In this document: positions 1 through 9,357 of the stretch, in pieces
Layout: every line of letters begins with the position of its first letter
How positions within the stretch are numbered: the stretch's first letter is position 1
Assembly: GCF_023571765.1 (NCBI RefSeq)
Contig: NZ_JAMJXC010000004.1
Coordinates: 124,001 to 188,000 of the forward strand
Source: Xanthobacter aminoxidans
Lineage (GTDB): Bacteria > Pseudomonadota > Alphaproteobacteria > Rhizobiales > Xanthobacteraceae
Length of the DNA: 64,000 nucleotides
Direction of reading: 5' to 3'
Program-made: the position numbers and the translations under genes
The notes under the pieces: model-generated
What the model was told of the DNA's origin: nothing
Databases searched by the model: none
The model's input: only the letters and a program-made list of their open reading frames with translations

Positions 1-1469
1 CGGCCTCCCCCCACGAGGCGACGCCGGCCGGCGGACCCTGGCGCCGGCTCGCCTTCGACGAGTTGCTGGCCCACCAGCTCACCCTCGCCCTCGTCCGGGC
101 GCAGGAGGAGAAGGCCGGCGGGCGCGCCACCATCGGGGATGGACACATCTCGGCGCGGCTCGCCGCCGCCCTGCCCTTCCAGCTCACCGGCGCGCAGGAG
201 CAGGCCATCGCCGCCATTCGCGCGGACTTGGCCGCCGAAACGCGAATGCTACGGCTGCTCCAGGGCGACGTGGGCTCCGGCAAGACGGTGGTCGCCCTGA
301 TGGCCGCCGCCACGGTGGCCGAGGCTGGGCGGCAGACCGCGCTGATGGCGCCCACCGAGATCCTCGCCCGCCAGCATCACGAGACCATCGCGCCGCTGGC
401 CGCCGCGGCGGGGCTCTCCACGGCCATCCTCACCGGCCGGGAGAAGGGGCGGGCCCGCGAGGCCGTGCTCACGGAGCTGGCCTTCGGCCGCACCGATCTG
501 GTGGTGGGCACCCATGCGCTCATCCAGGACGACGTGATCTTCCGCGACCTCGCCCTCGCCGTGGTGGACGAGCAGCATCGCTTCGGCGTCGAGCAGCGCC
601 TGACGCTGGCCCGCAAGGGAGAGGCGGTGGACATGCTGGTGATGACGGCGACCCCCATCCCGCGCACCCTCGTCCTCACCCTGTTCGGCGATATGGAATC
701 CAGCGAGCTGCGAGAGAAGCCGCCGGGGCGGCAGGCCATCGACACCCGCGCCTTGCCCCTCGACCGGCTGGACGAGGTGGTGGCGGGCGTCGGGCGCGCA
801 CTCGCCTCGGGCGCGCGGGCCTACTGGATCTGCCCGCTGGTGGAAGAGACCGACACCTCCGACCTCGCCGCCGCCACAGAGCGCTACGAGACGCTGCAGG
901 CCGTCTTCGGCGCATCGGTGGGGCTGGTGCACGGGCGCATGTCCGGCGCCGCCAAGGACGACGCCATGGCCCGCTTCGCCCGCGGGGAGACGCGGCTGCT
1001 CGTCGCCACCACGGTGATCGAGGTGGGCGTGAACGTGCCGGAGGCGACCGTCATGGTCATCGAGCATGCCGAGCGCTTCGGCCTCGCCCAGTTGCACCAG
1101 TTGCGTGGGCGGGTGGGGCGCGGCGACAAGCCATCGGTGTGCCTGCTGCTCTACCGTCACCCGCTGGGCGAGACGGCGAAGGCCCGCTTGGCCATCCTGC
1201 GGGAGAGCCAGGACGGGTTCCGCCTCGCCGAGGAGGATCTGCGGCTGCGCGGCGAGGGTGATGTACTGGGCACGCGGCAAAGTGGCCTGCCCGGCTTCCG
1301 CCTCGCCCGCATGGAATGGCACGGCGGCGAGGTGGAGGCCGCCCGCAACGCGGCGGCGGCGCAGGTGCGGGCCGATCCCGACCTTGTCGCCCCCGGCGCG
1401 CGGGTGCTGCACACGCTGCTGCACCTGCAGGAACGGGATGCGGCCGTACGCTTGCTCTCCGCCGGATGA
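1..1469 (+). CDS. recG: ATP-dependent DNA helicase RecG, C-terminal part (5' end outside window)
   Basis: RecG remodels stalled replication forks and Holliday junctions. The frame is open from base 3, so the N-terminal wedge domain lies upstream of the window and about 488 residues are visible. Seen directly: Walker A GDVGSGKT, the RecG-type motif II DEQHRFG, TATPIPRT (motif III), and the second helicase lobe with QLRGRVGRG (motif VI). The C-terminal RecG tail follows, with GTRQSGLPGF. The stop codon TGA overlaps an ATG (ATGA) that may start the next gene, so the two are probably co-transcribed and translationally coupled. Confidence 0.97.
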   Translation, partial: ASPHEATPAGGPWRRLAFDELLAHQLTLALVRAQEEKAGGRATIGDGHISARLAAALPFQLTGAQEQAIAAIRADLAAETRMLRLLQGDVGSGKTVVALMAAATVAEAGRQTALMAPTEILARQHHETIAPLAAAAGLSTAILTGREKGRAREAVLTELAFGRTDLVVGTHALIQDDVIFRDLALAVVDEQHRFGVEQRLTLARKGEAVDMLVMTATPIPRTLVLTLFGDMESSELREKPPGRQAIDTRALPLDRLDEVVAGVGRALASGARAYWICPLVEETDTSDLAAATERYETLQAVFGASVGLVHGRMSGAAKDDAMARFARGETRLLVATTVIEVGVNVPEATVMVIEHAERFGLAQLHQLRGRVGRGDKPSVCLLLYRHPLGETAKARLAILRESQDGFRLAEEDLRLRGEGDVLGTRQSGLPGFRLARMEWHGGEVEAARNAAAAQVRADPDLVAPGARVLHTLLHLQERDAAVRLLSAG

Positions 1470-1951
1470 GGCGCCATGGTCCCGCGATGGCCGCCGACGA
1501 CGATGCATCCGCCCCTCCTCCGCCTGCCCCTATGGCGCAGAGGGAGCTGACGCAGAGTGAGATGCTGGCCGCAGGGCGCTGGAGCCGCGACGCCATCTAT
1601 CGCAAGCTGCTGTTCGCGGCGGGGTTCGTCTTCCTGGTCATCGGCGCCATCGGCATGGTGGTGCCCATGCTGCCGGGCACGGTCTTCCTGATCCTCGCCG
1701 CCTGGTGCTTCACCCGCTCGTCGCCGAAGTTCGAGGCGTGGCTCCTCAATCACCGCTGGCTCGGCCCCGGCGTGGTGCGCTGGCGCGAGACCGGGGCCAT
1801 CCCGCCCCTGGTGAAGCTGTTCGCGCTGGCAAGCTTCGTCGGCACCTTCACCGGCAGCTGGTATCTCGGCGCGCCGACCTTCGTGCTCGCGTTCCTCGGC
1901 GTGCTGTTCATCCTGCTGGCAATCTTCATCGCGACCCGGCCGAACCGGTAG
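1466..1951 (+). CDS. DUF454 (YbaN-type) small inner-membrane protein
   Basis: About 161 residues. The body has the DUF454 pattern: a first hydrophobic segment with GAIGMVVPMLPGTVFLILAAW, then CFTRSSPKFEAWLLNH, then two more membrane segments near the C-terminus and a short basic end. The family's biochemical role is unknown. I chose the ATG that overlaps the recG stop. ATGs at 1487 and 1532 are alternatives, because the first 20-25 residues are low-complexity Asp/Ala/Pro. It converges on the cyclase gene with an 11-base gap and no obvious terminator. Confidence 0.85.
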   Translation: MRRHGPAMAADDDASAPPPPAPMAQRELTQSEMLAAGRWSRDAIYRKLLFAAGFVFLVIGAIGMVVPMLPGTVFLILAAWCFTRSSPKFEAWLLNHRWLGPGVVRWRETGAIPPLVKLFALASFVGTFTGSWYLGAPTFVLAFLGVLFILLAIFIATRPNR

Positions 1952-1962
1952 CGCGAGGTCCC

Positions 1963-3141
1963 TCAACGACGCAGGGGCACCACGTTGTCGGGCAGGAATT
2001 CCTCTTCCGCGCAGCAGACCCGATTGCGGCCCGACCGCTTCGCCTCGTACAGGGCGGCATCCGCCCGCTCGAACGTCGCCGGGAGCGGCTCGACCCGCGA
2101 AGCCAGCGCGACGCCGATGCTGACGGTGAAGGGCGGCACGTCCGTCTCCTCATGGCCGATGATGGCGAGGCGCACAGATTCCGCCTGCAGCCGCGCCATC
2201 TCGGGCGAGGCGCGCTCCAGCAGGATGGCGAACTCCTCGCCCCCCACCCGGCCGATGAGCGCCGACTGCGGCAGCGTGTGCTGCAGCATGCCGCCGAAAC
2301 CGCGGATGGTCTGGTCGCCCACGCCGTGGCCGAACGTGTCGTTGATGGCCTTGAAGTGGTCGATATCGATGAGCAGCAGCGCGAATGGCGCCGCCCCGGC
2401 CTGCCTGTGCACCAGATCTGAAGCGCGCTGCTCGAACCCGCGGCGGTTCAGGAGGCCGGACAGAGCGTCCGTATCCGCCACCTCCTGCGTCTCCCGCACC
2501 AGTTCCAGCACGGAGATCACCAGAATCAGGAATCCCGTCGCCACCATCAGGAGGCCGGTGCTGACCTGGGCCACCACCGCGAACGGCGTGTCCATGTAGT
2601 TGATCTGGTGCGGCCCGGTATGCAGGCTGATGGCCAGCGCGGCCTTGAGCGGCACGTGCATGCACAGTAGCGCGAACAGGCCGGCGAGCAGGAGATCACG
2701 CAGCCGGCGCGGGCTGTCCCGCAGAACCACCCAGCAGCTCGCTGCCGTCGCGACCACGAACGGCAGTTGATAGCTGACCACCCGGACGAACATGTTCACG
2801 GTCAGTTGCAGCGCCAGCGCGGCGCTGAGCACCGTCACGACGCCAAGGACCGCGACCAGCCCAAACGGGATGGGCTTGCGGTAGAGCACGGCCAGCCCCG
2901 GCACCATCAGGATGAGGCACGTCGCGAAGGACAGGTAGATCACCGGCGCGAACAGGACGATCCAGCCGGTGTAAGACTGCGCCAGCATCGCCAGCGGCGT
3001 GATGACGATAGCGCCGAAGCTGGCGGCGAACCAGAGCGGCGCCGTGTAGCCGCGATGAAGCAGCGCCAACGCGAGATAGCTCGCGGCGAACAGAGCCGCC
3101 ACCACGGCATTCATGAAGATAGGGAACGTCGCAGCAGGCAT
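1963..3141 (-). CDS. membrane-bound GGDEF diguanylate cyclase
   Basis: Predicted to make cyclic di-GMP from two GTP at the inner membrane. About 392 residues from the ATG at 3141, which directly precedes the first hydrophobic segment; the upstream extension to 3225 looks spurious. The N-terminal ~220 residues hold about seven hydrophobic segments, a membrane sensor module I cannot assign to a named MASE family. The GGDEF domain follows: DALSGLLNRRGFE, DIDHFKAINDTFGH, and the active-site loop GGEEF. The inhibitory I-site (RxxD five residues before GGEEF) is absent: the positions are Pro and Ala. Product feedback at the canonical site is therefore not expected. Stands alone, with no EAL domain nearby. 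Confidence 0.93.
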   Translation of the reverse strand: MPAATFPIFMNAVVAALFAASYLALALLHRGYTAPLWFAASFGAIVITPLAMLAQSYTGWIVLFAPVIYLSFATCLILMVPGLAVLYRKPIPFGLVAVLGVVTVLSAALALQLTVNMFVRVVSYQLPFVVATAASCWVVLRDSPRRLRDLLLAGLFALLCMHVPLKAALAISLHTGPHQINYMDTPFAVVAQVSTGLLMVATGFLILVISVLELVRETQEVADTDALSGLLNRRGFEQRASDLVHRQAGAAPFALLLIDIDHFKAINDTFGHGVGDQTIRGFGGMLQHTLPQSALIGRVGGEEFAILLERASPEMARLQAESVRLAIIGHEETDVPPFTVSIGVALASRVEPLPATFERADAALYEAKRSGRNRVCCAEEEFLPDNVVPLRR

Positions 3142-3274
3142 TGACCGGCGTCCGCACCCAGGCTCGAGCGTTGATTGTGTCGGAAAATGAAGGACCCGAA
3201 TCGATATCGGCGCAACAGATTTCAAGGGGCACGGGTGGATTGTGCCACCCGCGCCGGACCAGGCAACCGTCGTC

Positions 3275-3310
3275 GACTATTCCACCGTGACGGACTATTC
3301 CACCGTGACG
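3275..3310. repeat. 18-bp direct tandem repeat at the 3' end of glmS
   Basis: The unit GACTATTCCACCGTGACG occurs twice in direct succession (3275-3292 and 3293-3310). The inner copy contains the last codons and stop of glmS on the minus strand; the outer copy lies just past the stop. A duplicated Val-Thr-Val-Glu-stop therefore sits downstream in the same frame. It looks like a replication-slippage duplication. Confidence 0.95.
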
Positions 3311-5118
3311 GACTTGGCGAGGTTGCGCGGCTGGTCCACATCCGTGCCCATGATGACCGCCGTATGGTAGGCGATCAGCTGGACCGGGATGGAATAGACC
3401 ATCGGGCACACGGTCGCCGGCATCTCCGGCAGGATCAGCTTCTGCACCGCATTCACGGGCGCCGCCTCGGCCCCCTTGGGGTCGGTGACGAGGATGATCT
3501 TGCCGCCGCGCGCCGCCACCTCCTCCATGTTGGAGACGGTCTTGTCGAAGATGCGGTCGTGGGGGGCGATCACCACCACCGGCATCTTCTCGTCGATGAG
3601 GGCGATGGGGCCGTGCTTCAGCTCGCCGCCGGCATAGCCCTCGGCGTGGATATAGGAGATTTCCTTGAGCTTCAGCGCCCCTTCCAGCGACAGCGGATAG
3701 TTCGTTCCGCGGCCGAGATAGAGCACGTCCCGGGCCTTCGCGAGGGTGCGGGCCAGCACCTCGATCTCCGGCGAGAGCTTCAGCGCCTCCGTCATCAGGC
3801 GCGGCACTTCCATGAAGGCGCGCACCAGCTTGTGCTCGTCATCCGCCGACAGCACGCCCTTGGCGCGGCCGAACGCGACGGACAGGCAGGCGAGCGTCGC
3901 CAGTTGGCAGGTGAACGCCTTGGTGGAGGCGACGCCGATTTCGGGGCCGGCGAGAATGGGCAACACCACGTCCGCCTCGCGGGCGATGGTGGAGGTGGGC
4001 ACGTTCACCACGGCCACCACCTTCTGCCCGCACTCCTTGGCGTAGCGCAGGGAGGCCAGCGTGTCCGCCGTCTCGCCCGACTGGGAGATGACGATGGTGA
4101 CGCCGCCCGGCGCCAGCGGCGTCTCGCGGTAGCGGAACTCGGATGCGATGTCGGTGGAGACCGGCACGCGGCCGAAACGCTCCAGCCAGTATTCCGCCAC
4201 TGCGCCGGCATAGAGCGCGGTGCCGCAGGCGGTGATGGAGATGTGTTGCACCTCCTTCGGGTCGAACGGCAGCTCGGGCAGGCAGACGGTCTCGGTGTCG
4301 AGATCGAGATAATGGCCGAAGGTGTGGGAGATGACCTCGGGCTGCTCGTAGATCTCCTTCGCCATGAAGTGGCGATGGTTGCCCTTGTCCACGAGCAGGG
4401 CGCCGGCCGGCACCTTCTGCACCGCGCGCTCCACGATGCGCCCCGTCTCGTCGCGGATTTCCGCGCCCTCGCGGGTGAGCACCGCCCAGTCGCCCTCTTC
4501 CAGATAGGCGATGCGATCGGTGAACGGGCCAAGAGCGATGGCGTCCGAGCCGAGGAACATCTCGCCATTGCCGTAGCCGATGGCGAGGGGAGAGCCGCGG
4601 CGGGCGGCGATCAGAAGGTCGGTCTTGCCGTCGAACAGGAAGCCGAGGGCGAAGGCGCCCTTGAGGCGCGGCAGCACGGCTGCCACCGCCGCCACCGGCT
4701 CCTTGCCGGAGAGCAGTTCGCGGTCCACCAGCTGGGCGACGACCTCGGTGTCCGTGTCGCTCCTGAAGGTGACGCCGGCAGCCTTCAGCTCTTCCTTCAG
4801 CTCGCGGAAATTCTCGATGATGCCGTTGTGGACCACCGCGACGCGCTTGGTGCCGTGGGGATGGGCATTGCGCTCGGAGGGCTTGCCGTGGGTCGCCCAG
4901 CGGGTGTGTCCGATGCCGGCGTGGCCCTTGAGCGGGTGCTTGTCGAGCTTGGTCTCGAGATTGCGCAGCTTGCCTTCGGCGCGGCAGATCTCGAGGTGCC
5001 CGTTCTCCAGTGTCGCGATGCCGGCGGAATCATAGCCGCGGTATTCCAGGCGCCGGAGGGATTCGACCACCTTGTCCGCGACGGCGCTCTTCCCCAGAAT
5101 GCCGACGATCCCGCACAT
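3295..5118 (-). CDS. glmS: glutamine-fructose-6-phosphate aminotransferase (isomerizing)
   Basis: Converts fructose-6-phosphate and glutamine to glucosamine-6-phosphate, the first step to UDP-GlcNAc, in the cytoplasm. 607 residues, the usual length. The start at 5118 gives MCGIVGILG, placing the nucleophile Cys2 of the glutaminase domain at the mature N-terminus. An in-frame extension to 5232 would bury it, so I reject that. Two SIS sugar-isomerase domains follow (for example ISQSGETADT, STKAFTCQ), and the C-terminus ends in the family-typical NLAKSVTVE. It lies downstream of glmU with a gap of about 177 bases, so the two consecutive pathway genes are probably co-expressed. Confidence 0.98.
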   Translation of the reverse strand: MCGIVGILGKSAVADKVVESLRRLEYRGYDSAGIATLENGHLEICRAEGKLRNLETKLDKHPLKGHAGIGHTRWATHGKPSERNAHPHGTKRVAVVHNGIIENFRELKEELKAAGVTFRSDTDTEVVAQLVDRELLSGKEPVAAVAAVLPRLKGAFALGFLFDGKTDLLIAARRGSPLAIGYGNGEMFLGSDAIALGPFTDRIAYLEEGDWAVLTREGAEIRDETGRIVERAVQKVPAGALLVDKGNHRHFMAKEIYEQPEVISHTFGHYLDLDTETVCLPELPFDPKEVQHISITACGTALYAGAVAEYWLERFGRVPVSTDIASEFRYRETPLAPGGVTIVISQSGETADTLASLRYAKECGQKVVAVVNVPTSTIAREADVVLPILAGPEIGVASTKAFTCQLATLACLSVAFGRAKGVLSADDEHKLVRAFMEVPRLMTEALKLSPEIEVLARTLAKARDVLYLGRGTNYPLSLEGALKLKEISYIHAEGYAGGELKHGPIALIDEKMPVVVIAPHDRIFDKTVSNMEEVAARGGKIILVTDPKGAEAAPVNAVQKLILPEMPATVCPMVYSIPVQLIAYHTAVIMGTDVDQPRNLAKSVTVE

Positions 5119-5295
5119 GCGATCTAGCTCCGATGTTGGCGGCGCCCCGGTTGGGCCCGGCTGAGTGTCGCGCCCAAGGTGCACTGCAAAAACTGAATGG
5201 ACCGTTCCTAACCCGCAAGTCCTACCTCGCAAGTCCTACCCCCCACGGGGCCGGAGCCGGAATCACATCGCCTTTCCGTTGGTGTCAGGCGAAGG

Positions 5296-6645
5296 CTACT
5301 TCTTCTTCGCGTCGGCCCGGGCGGCGCGGAAATCCCTCGCCCAGCCGTCCTTCACCACCTGCCGGCTGCGGGCGATGGCGAGGGCATCCTCCGGCACATC
5401 CGAGGTGATGACGGCGCCGGTGCCCACATAGGCCCCCGCCCCGATCGTCACCGGAGCCACCAGCGCCGAATTGACGCCGATGAAGGCACCCGCGCCGATC
5501 TCGGTGCGATACTTCGAGAAACCGTCGTAATTGCAGGTGATGGTGCCAGCGCCGAGATTGGCATTGGCGCCCACATGGGCGTCGCCCACGTAGGAGAGGT
5601 GGTTCACCTTGGCGCCGCTCTCGATATGGGCGGCCTTGGTCTCCACGAAATTGCCGATGCGCACGCCCTCATCCAGCCGCGTGCCCGGCCTCAGCCGCGC
5701 ATAGGGACCGATGGAGACGCCGGGCGCGAGCTGCGCGCCTTCGAGGTGGCAGAAGGCGTGGATCACCACGTCGTCACCGACGCTCACGCCCGGCCCAAAC
5801 ACCACGTTGGGCTCCACGATCACGTCGCGGCCGAGCACCGTGTCGGCGGAGAAGAACACCGTCTCCGGCGCGATCAGCGTGGCGCCCTCGGCCATGGCGG
5901 CGAGCCGCAGGCGCTTTTGCAGAATGGCTTCGGCCTCGGCGAGCTGGATGCGGCTGTTGACGCCGGCCACCTCGTCCACGTCCGCCTTCGCGGCGACCGC
6001 GGAGCGCCCGTCAGCGCGGGCGATCTCCACGGCGTCGGTGAGATAATATTCGCCCTTGGAATTGGCGTTGCCGATCCGGTAGAGGATGGAGAGCGCATCC
6101 TTGCCCGAGAGCGCCATCAGCCCGGCATTGCAGAAGCGAACCGCCTTCTCGGCGGCGGTCGCGTCCTTCTCCTCGCGGATGGCGACGAGTTCGTCGCCGG
6201 AGGTGACGAGGCGGCCGTAGCCGGTGGGGTCTTCCGGCTCGAAGCCGAGCGCGGCGACGGCGGCGCCCTCGGCCAGCGGGGCACGCAGGCGGGCGAGGGT
6301 TTCGGGACGCACCAGCGGGGTGTCGGCATAGAGCACGAGCACGTCGTCGGCGCCCTGTTCCAGCGCGGCGCGGGCGGCGAGCACGGCGTGGGCGGTGCCG
6401 AGCCGCTCGGTCTGCACGAACACCTGCGCGTCCGGCACGATGCGCGTCGCCTCGGCGGCGACATCCTCGCGGCCGGGACCGACCACAACGGCGGTGCGGG
6501 TGGCGCCGGCGGCACGGGTCGCCGCCAGCACGTGATGGAGCATGGTGCGGCCGGCGACCTTGTGGAGCACCTTGGGGAGGCGCGACTTCATGCGCGTCCC
6601 CTCCCCTGCGGCGAGCACCACCACAAGCAGGCTCCGGTCACTCAT
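5296..6645 (-). CDS. glmU: bifunctional GlmU: glucosamine-1-P acetyltransferase / GlcNAc-1-P uridyltransferase
   Basis: Makes UDP-GlcNAc for peptidoglycan and lipid A. 449 residues. The N-terminal uridyltransferase domain opens with [11 protein letters not shown], the nucleotide-binding loop, and has YADTPL. From about residue 250 the left-handed beta-helix follows, with hexapeptide repeats and the acetyltransferase signature [13 protein letters not shown]. The C-terminus is Lys/Arg-rich ([10 protein letters not shown]). Start ATG at 6645 gives the usual short lead into the Rossmann strand. It precedes glmS on the same strand. Confidence 0.98.
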   Translation of the reverse strand: MSDRSLLVVVLAAGEGTRMKSRLPKVLHKVAGRTMLHHVLAATRAAGATRTAVVVGPGREDVAAEATRIVPDAQVFVQTERLGTAHAVLAARAALEQGADDVLVLYADTPLVRPETLARLRAPLAEGAAVAALGFEPEDPTGYGRLVTSGDELVAIREEKDATAAEKAVRFCNAGLMALSGKDALSILYRIGNANSKGEYYLTDAVEIARADGRSAVAAKADVDEVAGVNSRIQLAEAEAILQKRLRLAAMAEGATLIAPETVFFSADTVLGRDVIVEPNVVFGPGVSVGDDVVIHAFCHLEGAQLAPGVSIGPYARLRPGTRLDEGVRIGNFVETKAAHIESGAKVNHLSYVGDAHVGANANLGAGTITCNYDGFSKYRTEIGAGAFIGVNSALVAPVTIGAGAYVGTGAVITSDVPEDALAIARSRQVVKDGWARDFRAARADAKKK

Positions 6646-6749
6646 CGCGATTCCTCCGCGGCGCTAACGTTCCGCCCCCATTACCCCGCCGCCGCAGCAA
6701 GCGGAAGCGGGGAGGACGCGAGACGCAGGCGCGCCGCAGATGGCGATTT

Positions 6750-7328
6750 TCAGGCGCCGCGGGTCCAGCGCACGGTCGCCTCGGCAACGCGGCGGCCGAG
6801 ATGGGCGGCGGTGCGGCGGTCGGTGGCGGGCGGCACCACGTCCGGGCCTTCATCGATGTTGGACTGGGCATAGGCGCCGGCGAAGCCGCCGAGGCGGTTC
6901 AGGTCGTCCAGCGAGCCCTTGGAATTGTTGTTGCCGGGATGGAGGCCGAGGCCCACCCAGACCATGCCGTGCTGCTGCGACAGGCCGAACATCGCGTGGA
7001 TGCCCTGGTGCTTGTCACCGTTCTGCGCGCCGGAATTGACGAAGCCGGCGGCCAGCTTGTCCTTCCACTTCATCTCGAACCAGCGCTTTGAGGACTTCTC
7101 GGCGAACGCCTGGAAGGCGGCGGAGACGTTGCCCATGTAGATGGGCGCGCCGAAGATGATGGCGGCGGCGCCGTCCAGCACGTCCCACTTCTCGTCCACT
7201 TCGTCCACGGAGACGAGGACGCCCTCGACCGCATCGACTTCCTTGATGCCGGCAAGCACGGATTCAGCCACCGCCTTGGTGTGGCCGTAGCCCGAGTGAT
7301 ACACGATCGCGACGACTGGCTTCGACAT
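6750..7328 (-). CDS. WrbA-like flavodoxin-fold NAD(P)H:quinone oxidoreductase
   Basis: 192 residues from the ATG at 7328, starting right before the first beta-strand (MSKPVVAIVYHSGYGHT). The SGYGHT phosphate loop and GAPIYMGN are typical FMN-binding sites of the WrbA/flavodoxin superfamily, which catalyses two-electron quinone reduction. The rest follows the flavodoxin fold, with FVNSGAQNGD and a late GLGLHPGNNN region. It is the next gene upstream of glmU on the same strand, 104 bases away. The 120 bases before it contain a small inverted repeat TTGCG-CTTT-CGCAA, a possible redox regulator site. Family assignment is firm; the exact substrate is not. Confidence 0.9.
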   Translation of the reverse strand: MSKPVVAIVYHSGYGHTKAVAESVLAGIKEVDAVEGVLVSVDEVDEKWDVLDGAAAIIFGAPIYMGNVSAAFQAFAEKSSKRWFEMKWKDKLAAGFVNSGAQNGDKHQGIHAMFGLSQQHGMVWVGLGLHPGNNNSKGSLDDLNRLGGFAGAYAQSNIDEGPDVVPPATDRRTAAHLGRRVAEATVRWTRGA

Positions 7329-7450
7329 GACACGTCTCCCCGTTGGGTTCGCCACCGGTTATGCCGTGCACGAATGCCTACATCCAGCCGTAAGATCGCA
7401 ATCCAGCCTTGCGCTTTCGCAAACGCACGACGGCGTGCTCAGCCGCACGT

Positions 7451-8587
7451 TCAGCCGCCTTTGGGGAACTCCAGCCCCATCTCGCGATAGCGCTCGGGAT
7501 CATCAGCCCAGCTCTCGCGCACCTTCACGAACAGGAAGAGATGCACGGGCTGCTCGATGATCTCGGAGATCTCCTTCCGGGATTCGGACGAGATCGTCTT
7601 GATGGTGTTGCCGCCCTTGCCGAGCACGATCTTCCGCTGGCTTTCGCGCTCCACGAAGATCGTCTGCTCAATGCGGACGGAGCCGTTGCGCAATTCCTTC
7701 CAGCTCTCGGTTTCCACCGTGGAGCGGTAGGGCAGTTCGTCGTGCAGGCGCAGGAACATCTTCTCGCGGGTGATCTCGGCCGCGAGCATGCGCATAGGCG
7801 CATCCGAAACCTGATCCTCGGGATAGAGCCAGGGGCCTTCCGGCACCGTCTCGGCGAACCAGCGGCGGACATCATTCACGCCGTCGCCGGTGAGCGCGGA
7901 GACCATGAATACCCGGTCGAACGGCGCCCGCTCGGTGATCGCGGCGGCGAGCGCCAGCAGGCTGTCGCGGCGGATCAGGTCGATCTTGTTGAGGATGAGC
8001 GCGCGCGGCTTGCGGATGTCCTTCAGCTGGCCGAGCAGCGCCTCGATATCCTCGTCAAGGCCGCGGTTGGCGTCCACCAGCAGCGCGATCACGTCGGCGT
8101 CGGCGGCATGGGTCCAGGCGCTCGACACCATCGCCCGCTCCAGCCGGCGCTTGGGCGCGAAGATGCCGGGTGTGTCCACCAGCACCACCTGCGCCGCGCC
8201 GTCCAGCGCGATACCGCGCACGATGGAGCGCGTCGTCTGCACCTTGTGCGAGACGATGGACACCTTGGTGCCCACCAGCGCATTGGTCAGCGTGGACTTG
8301 CCGGCATTGGGCGCGCCGAGCAAAGCGACGAAGCCGCAGCGGGTCGGACCTTGGAGCGGCGCTAGAGGGGCGCGCTCGGCGCGATCCAGCTCATCGTCGA
8401 AATCGTCGTCCTCGTCGTCCTCCGGAAGATCGTCGTCCGGAAGATCATCGGAGAGTTCATCCTCCGCGATATCGTCTTCGACGACATCCTCGTGCGGCGC
8501 GGCGGCGGCGAGGGCCTCCTCTTCCGCAACGGCAGGATGTTGATCCGGGGCGGCCGTGTCGGCGCCCGCCTTCTTCCTCGGTGCCAT
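7451..8587 (-). CDS. era: GTPase Era with a long acidic N-terminal extension
   Basis: Era binds 16S rRNA near its 3' end and assists 30S assembly. Visible: G1 GAPNAGKST, G3 DTPGI, G4 NKID, and a C-terminal KH domain with GKGGNTIK. The protein is 378 residues, whereas Era is normally about 300. The P-loop starts at residue 91 instead of about 15. The extra ~76 residues contain an Asp/Glu-rich block (about residues 33-68) preceded by a basic MAPRKK start. The start at 8587 is set by a TGATG overlap with the rnc stop. Last gene of the rel-pdxJ-acpS-lepB-rnc run; recO, often next in this order, is not here. Confidence 0.96.
   Translation of the reverse strand: MAPRKKAGADTAAPDQHPAVAEEEALAAAAPHEDVVEDDIAEDELSDDLPDDDLPEDDEDDDFDDELDRAERAPLAPLQGPTRCGFVALLGAPNAGKSTLTNALVGTKVSIVSHKVQTTRSIVRGIALDGAAQVVLVDTPGIFAPKRRLERAMVSSAWTHAADADVIALLVDANRGLDEDIEALLGQLKDIRKPRALILNKIDLIRRDSLLALAAAITERAPFDRVFMVSALTGDGVNDVRRWFAETVPEGPWLYPEDQVSDAPMRMLAAEITREKMFLRLHDELPYRSTVETESWKELRNGSVRIEQTIFVERESQRKIVLGKGGNTIKTISSESRKEISEIIEQPVHLFLFVKVRESWADDPERYREMGLEFPKGG
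8384..8491 (-). repeat. acidic low-complexity coding segment in era
   Basis: Encodes residues about 33-68 of Era, where about two-thirds of positions are Asp or Glu. On the plus strand the 11-mer TCCGGAAGATC appears twice 15 bases apart, corresponding to a repeated five-residue Asp-rich unit. The segment therefore probably grew by in-frame slippage. Confidence 0.85.
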
Positions 8588-9357
8588 CAGGCCTCGTCCT
8601 TCTCCCAAACGCCCTCACGGACGAGGAAAGCGGCGGCAGCCGCCTTCTGTGCATTCTGCTTGGAGGCGCCATCCGCCTGCGCCGAAGCCAGGCCGGGCAG
8701 GTCCACCGCCACGGTGAAACGGGGCGCGTGGTCCGGGCCGGAGCGCATCACCTCGCGATAGACGGGCGGCGGCAGGCCACGGGCCTGGGCCCATTCCTGC
8801 AGCACGGTCTTGGCATCGCGCAGCGGCCGGCGCGGGGCCTCCAGCCGCGGACGCCAGAACCGCTCCACCAGCGCGTGGGCCGCCTCATACCCGCCGTCGA
8901 GGAACACCGCCGCCACAACACCCTCGGCCACATCGGCGAGGATGGCGCGGCGCTTGTGCGCGCCGGACTGGCTTTCCCCGGGGCCGAGGCGGATGAACGG
9001 GCCGAGGTCCATGTCCTCGGCGACCTCCGCGCAGGCTTCCTCGCGCACCAGCTCGGCGAGCCGGCGCGACAATTCCCCCTCCTCGCCTTCCGGGAAGGCG
9101 AGATAGAGCATGTGCGACACCACCGAGCCGAGCACGTGGTCGCCCAGGAATTCCACCCGCTGGTAGGAGCGCAGGCGCGGCGCCTCGCCCTTGACGGCAC
9201 TGATGTGGGACAGGGCCAGCTCAAGCATCGAGCGATCGCGGAAGCGGTAGCCGATCCGCTCCTCGAGATGGGCGAGATCCTGCCCCGCCCCGTTCAATGC
9301 ACCCGTGTGAACAGCCGATCCCATCGCACCGTCCAAGGCCATGTCCAAACCTGCCAC
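8587..9357 (-). CDS. rnc: ribonuclease III
   Basis: Cleaves double-stranded RNA in rRNA maturation and mRNA decay. 256 residues from the first ATG. The RNase III signature RVEFLGDHVLG carries the catalytic acidic residues, and LADVAEGVVAAVFLDGG supplies the second acidic cluster. The C-terminal double-stranded RNA-binding domain ends with ASKQNAQKAAAAAFL. The start is uncertain: ATGs at 9357, 9342 and 9324 all overlap the end of lepB, and the fold begins only near residue 25 (DLAHLEERIGYRF). The stop overlaps the era start by one base. Confidence 0.96.
   Translation of the reverse strand: MAGLDMALDGAMGSAVHTGALNGAGQDLAHLEERIGYRFRDRSMLELALSHISAVKGEAPRLRSYQRVEFLGDHVLGSVVSHMLYLAFPEGEEGELSRRLAELVREEACAEVAEDMDLGPFIRLGPGESQSGAHKRRAILADVAEGVVAAVFLDGGYEAAHALVERFWRPRLEAPRRPLRDAKTVLQEWAQARGLPPPVYREVMRSGPDHAPRFTVAVDLPGLASAQADGASKQNAQKAAAAAFLVREGVWEKDEA

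Noticed and set aside
3175..5127. A 650-codon plus-strand frame opposite glmS
   Set aside because: Antisense shadow of a well-conserved gene; composition is unlike a protein.
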